From Lineus longissimus (Eukaryota > Nemertea > Pilidiophora > Heteronemertea > Lineidae): a stretch of 64,000 nucleotides of DNA. The notes under the pieces are model-generated. The model did no database searches. It was not told the origin of the DNA and worked only from the letters and a program-made list of their open reading frames with translations. The stretch is taken from assembly GCF_910592395.1 (NCBI RefSeq), contig NC_088313.1, positions 2,298,501 to 2,362,500 on the forward strand, given 5' to 3'. The position numbers were made by a program, and so were the translations under genes. This document shows, in pieces, positions 37,834 through 49,909 of the stretch (its first letter is position 1; every line of letters begins with the position of its first letter).

Positions 37834-38075
37834 AGAACTATAGGTTCTGGTAGATACGCTAGCTAAGTGCGCTAACTATAGGTTCTATGGTGATTCTAAA
37901 CATTTCCCTTCAACAACTGAACTAAAACTTTGGGTTCTACTGTTAACCAACACATTTTCCTTACGGCACCAGAACTATGGGTTCTATATTGCCAACACAT
38001 CTTCCCTTACGGTACCAATGGGTTCTCCCATGATTCAACTCATTTCCCTTACAGAACCACAACTATGGATGCTAA
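37834..38075. repeat. Degenerate ~45-bp tandem repeat
   Basis: About five units with 'gaactat(a/g)ggttct' or a variant, followed by 'caacacat(c)ttcccttac' or similar, starting near 37834, 37876, 37920, 37972 and 38017. Unit length varies from about 42 to 53 bp. Confidence 0.75.
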
Positions 38076-40359
38076 GGTGTTGAATCAAATCCATCCTGAT
38101 TGGAGACGACAAAAATCTATTACTTGTGCCCATCGGGACAAATCGCAGCAGAGTCTGACATCTCCATGGCGCTCCCGACATTTCTAGACATCGCAACTGA
38201 AGGCGACAGAAAAGTGCAGCTGTGAGCGACACAAATACAGCAGGGAACACTATATTCCTGAATGTTACAAAGTTCACTGACCAGAAGTCCATCCAGAAAG
38301 TTCATAACTGCGTCTGGAGCATGGAGATGGGAGAGCGAACTACTCTTAATGAAATTACCCCAAAGATTTGCCAACATTATTACTGAGAGAATTTTCAAGT
38401 GTCATGGCTTGTCTCACCCAGTTTAGTTCCCTCTACTTAATCAGTGTAACCAGTTAATTAGTTCATGGATCAAGGAAGGACTGAAGAAGGTTTAATGATA
38501 AGAATGTTTAGCTGGAGATAGCCATATCCTTTGTCCAAGATGTATAAAGGAAGGTTGGAGAGGACCTGATATTCCACACACATAATGGTAAAGACTCAAA
38601 AGATATGCTTATCACTAATGTCTGCAGTGGTTTGTTAATTACTTACCCCATTCATTAATTCCTTCAAACGATTAATCAAGTCGAGGCAATCCTGACAAGG
38701 TTTTTTGGAGAAGCCTTGACCAGCATGATTTGTTTGGTGAAGTTGCTGGTATAATTTATTTCATGCCTCCTTTGAATGATAGTAAGAAAGTAAAATGAGG
38801 GACATAAGTACATGTAACCCTTAAGGAAATAGAGGGCGACTCGCAAAGACATAACGTTGACCATATAAACTTTGTTTACTTTTGAGCAGTTTACAAATAA
38901 AGGTTTTGTTTGGCTGGAAACCTGAACCTCATTTAACTTTTTAAACTTTAACTATGGCAAAAAACTTGCTGGTCAAGATTTTTAGCTGTTCGTGTTCTAA
39001 GGAATGGAGGTAAACTTCACAACTCCCTAGACCATCTCCACATGAATACATTTAGTTTCAAGTATAGGCTAGACCCCAAACAAACGCTCAACACATCTTC
39101 AGTAAACACAATAAAGGAAGTACACAAGATATATACTGATGTTGACCATCTTTAATTATCACGAAGAAATTTACAGTCCCAACCATGACAGTATCTCTCC
39201 AATGAAGTGTTTGGGGAGATTGATCACCAATCTGAGCAGCCATTCAATCTGACCAGAGCGCTTTAGGACAAAGGGCGATCAGCCAAGGACTTGCTCCCCG
39301 GAATCGTAACGCTCATATAGCATGATTTGGGGCCATTCCGTCGGCCGAAATGTGCCCTCGGAGAGTGTGTATATAGCTATGGGTTTCTCCTCCGTGGGAT
39401 TTTATCAAAAATCAAGTGACCATATCCCTACCAAGGGTCCTGTTTCCATCAAGAAAGCTTAGTCTGATCAATCGGATTATAAAGCGGGTGATCCCACAAG
39501 TGACTTCGATACGTTTAACGTGATCGGTCACTGAATATTAACCGACATTATACTGTCAATTTTGTTTGCGCTCATGTTGGAGCAAATTACACGATGGACG
39601 CTATATTTGCCGACACATAAATATAGATTTATCTCCTTCAAGATGTTACATTATTGGTGTTCCGCAATATCTTGGATGCCCATAAGCTGAGAGGGTCTGC
39701 TTAATCAATGAGTGGAATTTTTTTCTGTGTGATATTATTTTGGGCTGTCAGAGATTTTCGAAAGTGGGTTTCCAACAGCAAAATCAATGTGGTGAAAATT
39801 GAGATTGAGTTCTTAAGGCGCACTGCTCTGTTTCAACGGGATGCTTAGCCTTCGGTGTCAAAACTGCCGATTTTAGGACTAAGGGTCGATTATATCTGAA
39901 CCCGAAATTAATGCATTCACACACATAGAACGGAGTTTTTTGGACTTCAACAAGTTTACGGCCATCTATATATTTCCGGACGTGCAGATGTATGCAAAGT
40001 GTCTCCCAATAAAGTTACACAATTCGTTGCTCCTACTTTTGAAACAATATTAAGTTGCTCTTCCAATGCACTTAAATGTCTTGGAGTTGAGTTTGGAGAC
40101 TGAAATGAAAACAATATTGCCTGGTTAATGTACTCGTTCAAGTCACTTAGTATGCAACCAACTCATAACCACAAAATAAAAGTCAATAGTTTTGCAGACG
40201 TGAATAAATATTTGCAACGATCCAAACCAGATGAGTGTAAGGCATGGATGTTTGTTGTGAAAATGGGGCAGTTGATGTTATATTTGATGGTGATGCTGTA
40301 TTTGAACATCCTCAGCCCATGTGATTTATTTTTGAATTACTGCAGTTGAAACAATTCAA
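38076..40359. other. Non-coding stretch, nothing definite
   Basis: No repeat, RNA gene or convincing exon. Confidence 0.4.
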
Positions 40360-40409
40360 ACACAGTTGAACTTTTTCTAACTGTACACAGTTGAACTTTT
40401 TCTAACTGT
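40360..40409. repeat. Perfect 25-bp tandem duplication
   Basis: Two identical 25-bp copies (40360-40384 and 40385-40409). Each contains ACAGTT and AACTGT in inverted orientation, so each can form a small hairpin. The identity suggests a recent duplication. Confidence 0.97.
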
Positions 40410-41763
40410 CATTCTCGAAAACTGGCATTTTAGTATCCAATGATGCGTAATTGGTTCCAACTGTGTGTGGAGGGGGATAGATAAAGAGTGTGACCACATG
40501 CACAACCTTAAAGTTTTTAAAGTCCCCCAATTCATACACAATCAAATCTGAGCACCCAATGAAAAATTCCTACCATCAGCCAACAATTTAAACAAACATG
40601 TTCATTTTATAGTGACCTGCGTGTGCTTATGTTGTGTCAGGGTGACATTTTCAAGAACTGAATTGCTATGGTAACGGTAGTGATCTGTCACTCTGTCTGT
40701 TTGAAGGACTTCCTTGTTTGGACAGGCACCTTGTTTTTATGAGCTGGGGTTTGCCTGATTGAGGCTAAATGCCATATATCACCAAGGTTGCAGTTACATC
40801 GATTTACAAGGCTACAATTTTATCGAGTTACATCATTGTATTGATAGAGAGTATACTTGGCAAAGCCTCTGCATCTGTAAAAGGTCCCATCAAGAAATTT
40901 AGCACCAATCTCTTCCAGAGTCTCAAGTATAAGTGGCAAGGCATCACCTCTGCATTGGGCTTCATATGGTATTTCATGTATCAACAGCCATAGTTTCTTC
41001 TACAAGAACTCTAAAATGCATTGATTTGAAAATATAAATGTACCTTTATTCAAAAACCTGCTTCAAAATAGCTTTTGAGCGTGATTTCTTTCGGATCAAT
41101 TTGTGAAGTATCACTACACCTGCGCACAGAGATGCGCAAGAGTATTATCATGGCATATATTAAAGCAGTGACGGTGGTGAATATGTCTCTGGTCCATCCT
41201 AATATCATATTAGTCACACAACTTAAAGTTTCAATGCATGAAGTTATCTCTCCTCTCCTCCATTTCGGTGTGTTCTGACCATAAACATGATAACTTCGTT
41301 TCCTCACGGAGATTTAACAATATCAGGCCAGTGAAAAAATACAGATAAACAGATCAGAATTCTCAATACTTCTCTGGATTATATGAAAAAACTTTCATAT
41401 CTATGCAGAAATCTGGTCAGTTTTAAAAGAAATTAGTGATAACCCAGGTATGCCATGAGTTAATAATTTAGTGCGATGCAGCAAAAACGATGCAGAAATG
41501 TAAACATGTGGATGTGCGCATCACACTTGTGAGGCAATACGACGCAATCCCACGAGGCCTCAGTAACATCACGAACGTCATGAAAATCACATAAAACTCG
41601 ATCTGAAATAAACAAACCATTTGGAGGAGGAGGAGGGCCATGGAATGATGATCACACAGTTATCAAGTGTTATGGTGTTGCCATGGTGATCGCGGCATTC
41701 CCGTGATAATTTGCAATTAAAACCAGATGAAGATGGATTAATTCCTAATGCAAATTATGTACA

Positions 41764-42120
41764 GTGCACATAGAATTGCGAGAGATGAAGGGTTCAAATA
41801 GTTCTCTAATTGAAAATGGTAGATATTGTGTATCGGTATTGGACGAGGTTTGTGTTCTGACTCAGTTGGAACAAATCAACCTCTCCCAATATTTCAGAAT
41901 TACATGTATCAGACTTGGCACAGTTGCTGCTCATGAGCACTTTTATGAGAACATCACCATCACTAGCATATCCAACAAAACTTTGCCATCAGCGGGCCAA
42001 AGCTTAATTCTCATGAAGGACTATGATGCCAAAGTTTCAGGGACATGCTCATCATATACTGAGGCTTTTCAATATTATATCAAAACCGACCCAAAAAATA
42101 TTTTTAATTTACACATTTAG
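41764..42120 (+). CDS. Hypothetical 118-residue ORF
   Basis: This is the longest non-repetitive plus-strand ATG frame. It is soluble-looking, with two N-glycosylation-type sites (NIT, NKT) and no signal peptide, membrane segment or recognised domain. It stops just before a dispersed repeat at 42140, so part may belong to that element. No splice or poly(A) evidence is visible. Chance is a serious alternative, given that frames near 100 codons are expected a few times in this length of DNA. Confidence 0.2.
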   Translation: MHIELREMKGSNSSLIENGRYCVSVLDEVCVLTQLEQINLSQYFRITCIRLGTVAAHEHFYENITITSISNKTLPSAGQSLILMKDYDAKVSGTCSSYTEAFQYYIKTDPKNIFNLHI

Positions 42121-42139
42121 CCCCAGAAGAATTTAAGTC

Positions 42140-42320
42140 GAACCATGCTAAATTTCTGTCAGGGGCATTTCCTTGGGTGTTTTTCCTCATGGCCAGATTT
42201 TGAAGTGTTTAGGTCTTACGGTTACAAATGTGCACCAATGTTGACGGATGGAGGGACAGACGCCATTCTGAATAGTTATTTTACCAGCTCTGCTGACGTT
42301 CGTCAGCTGAGCTAAAAACT
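42140..42320 (+). mobile_element. Dispersed repeat, diverged relative
   Basis: Ends 'gacggatggagggacagacg' ... 'cgtcagctgagctaaaaact', the same architecture as 11661-11816 and 45590-45967 (GACGGA-rich run, then 'gagctaaaaa'). The intervening sequence is strongly diverged. Confidence 0.55.
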
Positions 42321-43271
42321 CAAGAAGGTTCTCAGTACTTACTTACTCACTGCATCGATTGGAACAACTTTGCAGCAGCATGCACTAGCAAATACTGAAG
42401 TATATGATTTGTCACAATGAAATAACTTGTGTGGTCATCGAAACACACAGAACTAGGAAGAGAAGTGAAATTATGGAAAACGACACAAAACTTCTTTAAT
42501 CCACCCCCAATTATAGCCCAAATGACAGCCACAGCTCGCATCTATGCATCAGGCATCGGGCCCCAGATTTATGCGAGGCCATCTAACCCATCTGCTCAAA
42601 GACAGCAGGGAAATTGGCAAAATCGTTTTTGTCTCTTTAGTCTGTTTTATGCCTCGGTGTCTGATCTATCACTGGGCTTCTTCGTTTTCCTGTTTTTTTC
42701 TCTTACGCCGCCATAACAAGGTTCAATAAATCTGTTTAACAATTCATCAGCGATAATAAAGACTTGGACGGACTTTCTGTTTTGTGTTTAATATTTATGT
42801 ACGGAGTATGAAGACGGAGCGAGTGCCAACAAGATTAATGTAGCACAACGACGCGAGACGGGCTCTGGGATGGTGGATGACTTGTGTTGTGTACTAATTT
42901 GAGAGGTCCAGTAACTATTGAGCCTTTCCTGCAAAGACTTATCAGCATGTTACGATAATCACACCAAGTATATAGTAAAGACGTACCACGAGTTCTCACT
43001 ATCTCATCAAGCAAAGCAAGACAAATAACCCCTAAACTTCTAAATTGATAAATAATTGATGACAGCATTCAAACTTTGGAGCTTTGAAAGAGAAACTTCA
43101 ATTTGGACACCAACGTCGATCAAAATGCTGATCTATTGATGTCGTGCGTTGGTATCCCTCTTCCAAGAAGGGAGAGGATTGACGTACACTGCTGATAGAC
43201 TGGCATAAATTGCCATGATGATCAGTAAATTCGAAAAAGAAATGTAAGCCCTTATGCTTCAGATAAGCCAA

Positions 43272-43401
43272 CTACAGTCCAAATCACAAATGACATCCAT
43301 CCTGTTTCGCATCATTGACGAGCGACATTCACGCGAATGTCGTGCTTATCTCTCTAGACCTACACGTGAATTTAGGGATGACAATTGTGATTTGGACTGT
43401 A
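43272..43401. mobile_element. MITE copy 1, TA-flanked
   Basis: The terminal inverted repeats are TACAGTCCAAATCACAAATG and its near complement ending GTGATTTGGACTGTA, extending through GACATCC / GGATGAC. TA at both ends suggests a Tc1/mariner-type target. The length of 130 bp and absence of coding content fit a non-autonomous element. It matches the copy at 45148-45312. Confidence 0.88.
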
Positions 43402-44109
43402 TTTTGTTGCTATCACTGATAATGCAACAAAAGTAAGACTGTTTAAGAATAATTCATGTGGCATAACATTTTACTGTATAACTGTTATCTGATTGGCATT
43501 CAAGGCAACGTAGAAACGACTGCAAATAACTCATTTCATTCAAAATTTACACTCGATACAAGTCGGCCATGAAATGAATTTCTATTTCTATGGGTATTTG
43601 ATGAAAAACAATCATTAAGTTCGACTCCAATGATCGAGTGCCATTTTAGAAAGTGTGGTATCCACGATAAAATCTAGAAAAAAATTTATCGTCATTTATC
43701 ATCGCCAAGAACATCACTAAGATACTAATCGGGTCTCCCCCGGTTATTAAGGCATAATGTTTCTGGTGAGGCGTACGAGAGCACGATTTTTCATATAGTC
43801 ATTCTCCGCCATTATTTATTTATAACACAATCATTGGAATTTCCCGACGCTGATTACTCCTGTGCTCCTAGCTCGTGGCGCTCGACCTGACCTTGACCTT
43901 ATTTCCAGTTTCTGGGTGCAAAAGTCAGCTGCAAACTTCTGACAAGACCTTGTCAAGCTGACCATCAATCGTAACCAACAAAGTGCTTGGCAGAGACTAA
44001 CATTGACCTGCCAATTCCAAAAATATCACAAATGGTATTTCAACTAGATATTGCAGTATTTTTAGCAAAATTTTTCCCGATTTACCAAAACCGTATTGCA
44101 GGCCCAAGA

Positions 44110-44225
44110 GTCCACAAGTTCATCAGACCAAATCTAGCTAACTGATCTGCATCTTGATATCATTATTAAACACGAAATGAGAAGACACTTTTTCTCCGGT
44201 GGTGAAAATGTAGGGGAGAGGAGAG
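44110..44225 (+). mobile_element. Dispersed repeat pair, copy 2
   Basis: Matches 16065-16185: 'ccaaatctagctaactgat', then 'gaaatgagaag', then a 'ggtgaaaatg' block. Confidence 0.65.
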
Positions 44226-44989
44226 CACTGGTTGTACAAAATCACCTTTAACTTTCAAAAATTGAAATTTCTCGAACAACTGAACAACTTTCCATAATCT
44301 GTGTTCAACAAGAGGATCAATCTGCATTTCTTACCAATCAAGCAGATGAAACATTTTGTCAGGAATGCGACAATGTACTGACATCAATTTATCAAAGCGC
44401 TACTGGTTCAACCAATCAAATAACACATTGAAAGCAGCAGGGGGCGCATCTTTAGCGATGGGTTGACGAAATAACGCAACAGCATACCACTGTGATAGAA
44501 TTTTCATCATTAATATTTGATAGCATATCCACAGTGTGCGATCGATTTTTCCGATAAATTCATATTTGTTTTATAATTTATGGGATAACCATCGGGTAGG
44601 GCTCCACGGTTAGGCGATGTTTACAAGCTATCTGTCGCTGGGAGTTTATTTCATAGGGATGTCATCAATTGATGACTTCTTGACAATTACCGGGTATTTG
44701 AGAGAAAAAATAATTTGAATTGTTTCAGAAGAATTCCTTAATTCTTTCAGCCATTCATCTACAGAGCGTTCAAACAAACATATTGTTTGAAATCAATTCG
44801 AAGAGACATTTTTCATAGATAGATATTTTTCCTGGCACATTTCTTTTCCTTGTAATTGTTATGAATTACTGTTCTACACACAGTGCAATCCATATTGTTA
44901 TATTCGCCTCAATTTCCCAAGAGGGCAAAATCTCCCGATAAGTTTGTCTAGAAAAAAGCTATCATTGGATATACAATGCAATAGAAGAG

Positions 44990-45145
44990 TACAGTAGAAT
45001 CTGGCTTCTAGGGATGCCTGCTGAACTGACAGGTGCTGTCCTATAGAACCTTGTCCTGATTAGAGAGGCCAAATTGGGACCGAAGTTAGGGTCATCAATA
45101 CTTATGATAGGTTGTCCTGCTAACAGAGATGTCTGGTATGAATCA
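44990..45145 (+). mobile_element. 'tacagt-agagagg' element, copy 1
   Basis: Begins 'tacagtagaatctggcttct' and contains 'ctgacaggtgctgtcct' and 'attagagaggccaaattg'. The sequence 46374-46520 has the matching 'ctgacaagtactgtcct' and 'aatagagaggtcaaattg'. It abuts the MITE at 45148. Confidence 0.65.
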
Positions 45146-45147
45146 TA

Positions 45148-45312
45148 TACTGTCCAAGTCACAATTGACATCCCTTCTACTTCACGTCAGTTACATGCGA
45201 GTTGAGTGTCATTGGCACGCTTATCACTCTATGTTTCGCAAACGTTGCACATATATTACGCGTGATCTACAGGCTAGGTTTAAGGGATGTCAACTGTGAT
45301 TTGGACTGTAGT
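45148..45312. mobile_element. MITE copy 2, TA-flanked
   Basis: Terminal repeats ACTGTCCAAGTCACAATTGA and TCAACTGTGATTTGGACTGT pair as inverted copies and match the termini of 43272-43401. The interior is longer (about 165 bp total) and shares 'gcttatc(a/t)ctct'. Non-coding. Confidence 0.85.
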
Positions 45313-45589
45313 AGTACGGATATGATGAATGTTTTCCACATCTTCATCCACTGTGATATCATGTAATTACACTGGGCTGACTACTTCCTATTGAATGCCG
45401 ACCAAGTCCCACTGAATCATCAACAAGGAGGGATGAGGATGGGAAAATGAAACTGGGACAAGAGGAAAGACTCATCTGATGTATTACATGCTCTGATTAA
45501 AACTTGACTATAATGCACTCATATTGCGACACTGATATTAGGCCAAAGTAACTTCTGTGTTTGCTCACTCTACCCTAAAATCCAAGTTT

Positions 45590-45967
45590 TCCACGCTATG
45601 CCGATACTGAACTTTGACGCCTGTGACCTTGAAAAGTAGGTCAAATCCAAAACACGGGTTATATATCAAGCAGCCTTATGAGATGCATCTACGGTAAAAC
45701 TTTCATGATTCTAATTAGCAGTGTTCATAAGATATAGCCAAAAAAAGGTTTTCAAAGAGCGCCACCTATATGGCAGACAAGCAGTCAAATTGCACTAATT
45801 TCCATTTCAAAAGAAGGTCTTGCTTTGGGGTATGCACACACCATGTATAAACTTTCTAGGTCAAGTGGCTAAGAAACTTGCCACTCTTTTGTCAAAAGTC
45901 AACGACGGACGGACGGACGGACGCCACGGTATCATATAAGCTCCCCTGAACGGCGAGCTAAAAACCT
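45590..45967 (+). mobile_element. Dispersed repeat, copy 2 (longer)
   Basis: The 3' 150 bp match 11661-11816 closely. The 5' part has 'gtgaccttgaaaagtaggtc' and 'gagcgccacctatatgg'. A run of five GGAC units precedes 'ggtatcatataagctcccct' and 'gagctaaaaacc'. No open reading frame, so probably non-autonomous. Confidence 0.75.
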
Positions 45968-46373
45968 CACAAAAAGGGTGACATCACTTGCTTCCGAGCA
46001 TGTCCAGGACAAGAAACAGAAAATCATCCCGTGCCCTCATGCAGCAAATACGGCCTGATTAAAACGCGTCGTCCTCAATCAATATCTGAGAAATCTCAGC
46101 AAATATTTGTAGATACCTCATCATTTTGCCGTCGTCAGCATCTTCACAACAAGTCCTTCCAACAATAAATGCTCTATTCCACAGCTATTGTGCCAACATT
46201 TTTCGTCTTCACTTTCAATATGTTTTAGATGAAGGAAGATTATCCACTTTCTTTTAGAAACTGTGGGACAATATAAATTGTGCGGAGAATTTCTCTTTAG
46301 GAGACAAGTGGTACAATTCTAATTGGAGATGCTGGATGGTTTCTGTCAATATGAAAACAGATACCATATGAGT

Positions 46374-46520
46374 AAGACCTCTCTAATAAGGACACCTTCG
46401 GACTGACAAGTACTGTCCTGAATAGAGAGGTCAAATTGATTAGAAACAACCAACTAGTTTCCTTAATAGAGAGGCTGTCCTTGATAGAGAGGTGTCCGCT
46501 AAGAGAGGTTCCGCTGTATG
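46374..46520 (+). mobile_element. 'tacagt-agagagg' element, copy 2
   Basis: The ends 'gacctctctaataaggacac' and 'gtgtccgctaagagaggttc' are inverted copies, and the right end finishes 'ccgctgta'. Internally it matches 44990-45145. Probably a small inverted-repeat element. Confidence 0.75.
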
Positions 46521-47199
46521 ATGCTACCAAAAACTGAAATCAAAGGGCAATTCGGTACAAGAAAAACGAAATCAACACACAAGTACATGCCATACAGATA
46601 GAGACAGTGGTCACATATTACACAGCTATGAAAAAAATTGTCAGAAATGGTTACTGTATAAGAACGCAATATAAAAGAGGGAATGATCCCAGCAGTTTTT
46701 TATTCGGACTAAAATTCTGATGTTGCAAGAAAGCGAGCTACTACATACCATCTAATTCTGGAGATTCTCTTAACAACCATTAGATTATCAATATCTGCTC
46801 ATCTACCAACTCCCTCTAAACATTCTAACTGTACTCCCACAAGAATTAAACACCCACCCATTTAGAGATCGCATGCTGTATATCATCAACTTTGATCTTA
46901 GATAGAAACCCTACTAATGAATATTTTATAATAACCCATCAGATAAAGTATAACTTAATTGCTTCTACACTCATTTTTAAAATCAGGAAGTGTTTGCCTA
47001 ATTTCAAGTGTAATCGCTCTCAAAGTCAAGCCCATACTAATCTAACTGATGCACTATAGTTATACACACATAACACAGGCAATGCTAATGGAATATATTG
47101 GAATATGTGTCCCACCATTGTTCTCAACAGGTAATCCAAGTCAAGATCAAACAATAGTTTTTCATTCATACTGAAAGAAAGACTATGGCTCAGTGTGAA

Positions 47200-47276
47200 G
47201 TCCCCTTGGCCTAGTGGTAGAGTCAGGGATTTGCAAGCAGGGGAACCCAGGGTCCAAACCCCAGAAGGCTGAAGAA
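47200..47276 (+). mobile_element. tRNA-like SINE head (TGC anticodon position)
   Basis: A-box-like TTGGCCTAGTGGTAGAGTC starts at 47206 and B-box-like GGGTCCAAACCCC lies near 47250-47262. The anticodon-loop position reads TTTGCAA. The acceptor stem does not pair, so this is a SINE head rather than a tRNA gene. Confidence 0.6.
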
Positions 47277-47299
47277 CAACTTTTTTCATTTTTTATCTT

Positions 47300-47376
47300 C
47301 TCATCACAATTTTTTTTAAGGCAGGGAGAAGTTAAAGTTAATTAACTCCTTCCTGCCTTAATTTTTTTGGTGACAA
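47300..47376. repeat. Foldback hairpin
   Basis: TTAAGGCAGGGAGAAGTTAA (47316-47335) is a near-perfect inverted copy of the segment ending CCTTCCTGCCTTAA (to 47361). Outer T-run/A-run and TCAC blocks extend the pairing. It lies between a tRNA-like head and a SINE. Confidence 0.75.
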
Positions 47377-47581
47377 AAAGTGGACCTACATTACATATCA
47401 TCGGTACCAACATGAAGCACCCAAGAATGAGCCGCCCGACAGCCATATTGGACATCAGATCGAGCCCAAAATTGATTGGCCACCTCCCCCAACTCATACA
47501 AACATAACAAACACAGAAAACTGAAGCCCATCACAAGACTTGCTCTGTAGTTACAGCCCAGAAACTGAAATACATGACCAA

Positions 47582-47785
47582 TCCTGATGGTCTTGTGGTT
47601 AAGGTATCCGCCTCGTGCACGGAAGGTCTCATGTTTGAGGCCATCTGGTAACCGCTTTCTGATGCGACCGGTTGGTTAGTCGCCAGCTAGTTTAATATAC
47701 AGAACAAACTGCCTTCTCATCTGGCATTAGAGAAAGCTGGCTGGCCCTTCCATTAGGGGTGACACTATTACTTTACTTTACAAGA
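47582..47785 (+). mobile_element. tRNA-derived SINE with TTTAC tail
   Basis: A-box-like TGGTCTTGTGGTTAAGG starts at 47588 and a degraded B box ATGTTTGAGGCC lies near 47631. The roughly 110-bp body includes 'gaaagctggctggccc'. The 3' end carries a short 'attactttactttac' simple repeat, as in many invertebrate SINEs. Confidence 0.7.
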
Positions 47786-48059
47786 TGACTTACATTTTGA
47801 TCAGCTTCAAATGAAAATCCGAGATAAAAGCTACTTGGCCAATAGATCTAAATTACTACTATGGCCAGTCACTTTACGTATTTCACTTTCAAATCTAAGT
47901 TTTTGATGAAGATTGAAAAAGAAGAAGTGGAAACAATACCACTTACCAACATTGGCATTTTTCCCTTTAATGACTTACCTATAGAGAGGATGAGAGAAAG
48001 GTGCAGATGATAAGTCGAATTGGTAATGCTGACATGAAATATGTTTATGAATGATTTTA

Positions 48060-48222
48060 CAAGTAATGAGCAGAACATTAGAATATGTTAGAGTTAATAA
48101 ACATTCCAGGTAGTACACATCTGGAAAGAAAAAACATTTTAGTACTGATAATGTAAATTTGAACCCACGACCTCCTGATTATGAGCCCGGTGCTCTAACC
48201 ACTACGCCACTGATCTTCCCAT
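48060..48222 (-). mobile_element. tRNA-Met-like SINE
   Basis: On the minus strand the head reads GGCGTAGTGGTTAGAGCACC, then GGGCTCATAATCAGGAGGTC, then GTGGGTTCAAATT. This is A box, anticodon loop with CAT, and B box, all well preserved. The acceptor and T stems do not pair, so it is not a functional tRNA. The body runs towards lower coordinates. Confidence 0.68.
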
Positions 48223-49909
48223 GATTGCCTTCCTTGTGCCCCTTCTTGATTTCCAATCAAGCCGCTTCAACCACATCGCATGTCAGCACACAGACACAGA
48301 TGTGATGACAATGGCTTTTATGATTTACATAACAGCACTGGCAGTTAAGCGCAGGTGCTCCTCACAATTTTATGAGATAATTCACATGGAACTGTTGAGG
48401 GCGCTGCCAGAGAGAGAAATCTTTTGACATGTTTGCAGGAGAAGCGTCCTCGTGAAGGATGACACAGAGCATTGAACAGTGTTTAAAGAGTCAGTACCCA
48501 GAAGATCGCATTCAAAATAGTTGGAAATACTGATTACCTTTTAGACACCAGCAAGCCCTCTACCCTTCATTCCTCAAGTTAAAGTTTCATCATGATTGAT
48601 GGCCGAAACCAAATAGAATGTAAAGAATCAATACCTTATAACACTTGAGATAAGAAATGATTTGAAAAGTGACAACTGGTGTATTGCAGGCTAATTAGTG
48701 ACCACTTATCGGAGCTAATTAGCATGCTCTTTCCCTTTGATATGAATATCAAGTAGCTGTCATCAAACGATGATAATGCCATTATTGACTGTTCCGGATA
48801 ACGTATCGTCTGTTCCAAATATGAAGCTTCATATCTTAGTGGTTGATACTGCTGGATTCCAGGCAATTTGCTGTGGTTAGATTCCAGGAAAACCAAGATT
48901 TGTAATTGGATGGACAGGCATGGATTTCAAGGAGCTATACTCCTGGCTCTTCACATCCTTTGAATATTAAAACCTATTTAATGTTTTTGATGAGACTAAG
49001 AGTGAAGTTCCTTGAACCGGATCTCTATGAAAGCTGTCGTAGGGAAAGACCTCACCAAGAGAGAAACAAGAACAGCTTGGAATGGAATCACCTGCCTTGG
49101 GCCAACATAATGACTTGACGAATAAACCCCCAATTTTTTTCGCCATTAGATTTTTTCCAAATTTACTATTCCAAGCAAGTTTCATGGCGACATCGTTATT
49201 GTCTCTCTGGAATGGGGATATGATGATGACCTTGAAAATAACAATTGAAGTGGCAATCCCAGTCCCCGCATGCCTTCTTCATCTCTCGTGGGCAGGATAG
49301 ACCAATGGCCAGTGTCCAGTGCTCATTGAAAAGCCCCTGAATATTTCAACCTCTAAGATTTCCAGAATACAGGTTGATTGTTTCATATCAATAAATTATT
49401 CATTATCCTTTGCAGATTATGGAAAAATATACCTTGCGTTTGATGAGAAAGTTGTTGATATAAATGTATGAATATTCAATGGGAGTCTGATGAAAATTCA
49501 TGATTCTGAAACACAGACAAGGCCTTTTCCCAGATGGCGTGGCCCTTGATTTGAACTTGTCAGGATTGGGCAACTTGTTTTTGCAATGAGGAGCAGCATA
49601 GCTTTGTCCTTAACACTACTGGCTACTACGCAAGGACTCTATGGTTCGATTTAGAGAGAAGCCAGGAATGTATTTTCAGATGAACCAGCCTTGCTTCCAA
49701 GGGACTGCACTGCCTGGCTTTTCACAACAAGTTCGAGGCTCAATATGAGATAAAATAATAAGGGTTTGTCAGCTGAGACTTAAAGCCATGGGCCCTTGTA
49801 CCTAGGTGCCTGGGCCAGGCCAAGTAAAACATTCCACATCGGTGTTACTTAAAGTTGAAAGTGGTTGCAGGCTCATTAAACCAAATTTATCACAAGATTC
49901 ACCCCCAAA
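48223..49909. other. Non-coding stretch, possible conserved patch
   Basis: No gene found. At 48685-48760 two copies of GCTAATTAG lie 20-25 bp apart, typical of homeodomain-bound enhancers but not proof of one. Confidence 0.3.

Noticed and set aside
43888-43900. TGACCTTGACCTT as a nuclear-receptor direct repeat
   Set aside because: The same words occur inside dispersed repeats of this type, so an isolated match is weak evidence of regulation.
47200-48222. True tRNA genes at the tRNA-like units
   Set aside because: A and B boxes are present, but acceptor and T stems do not pair in any of them; SINE heads explain them better.
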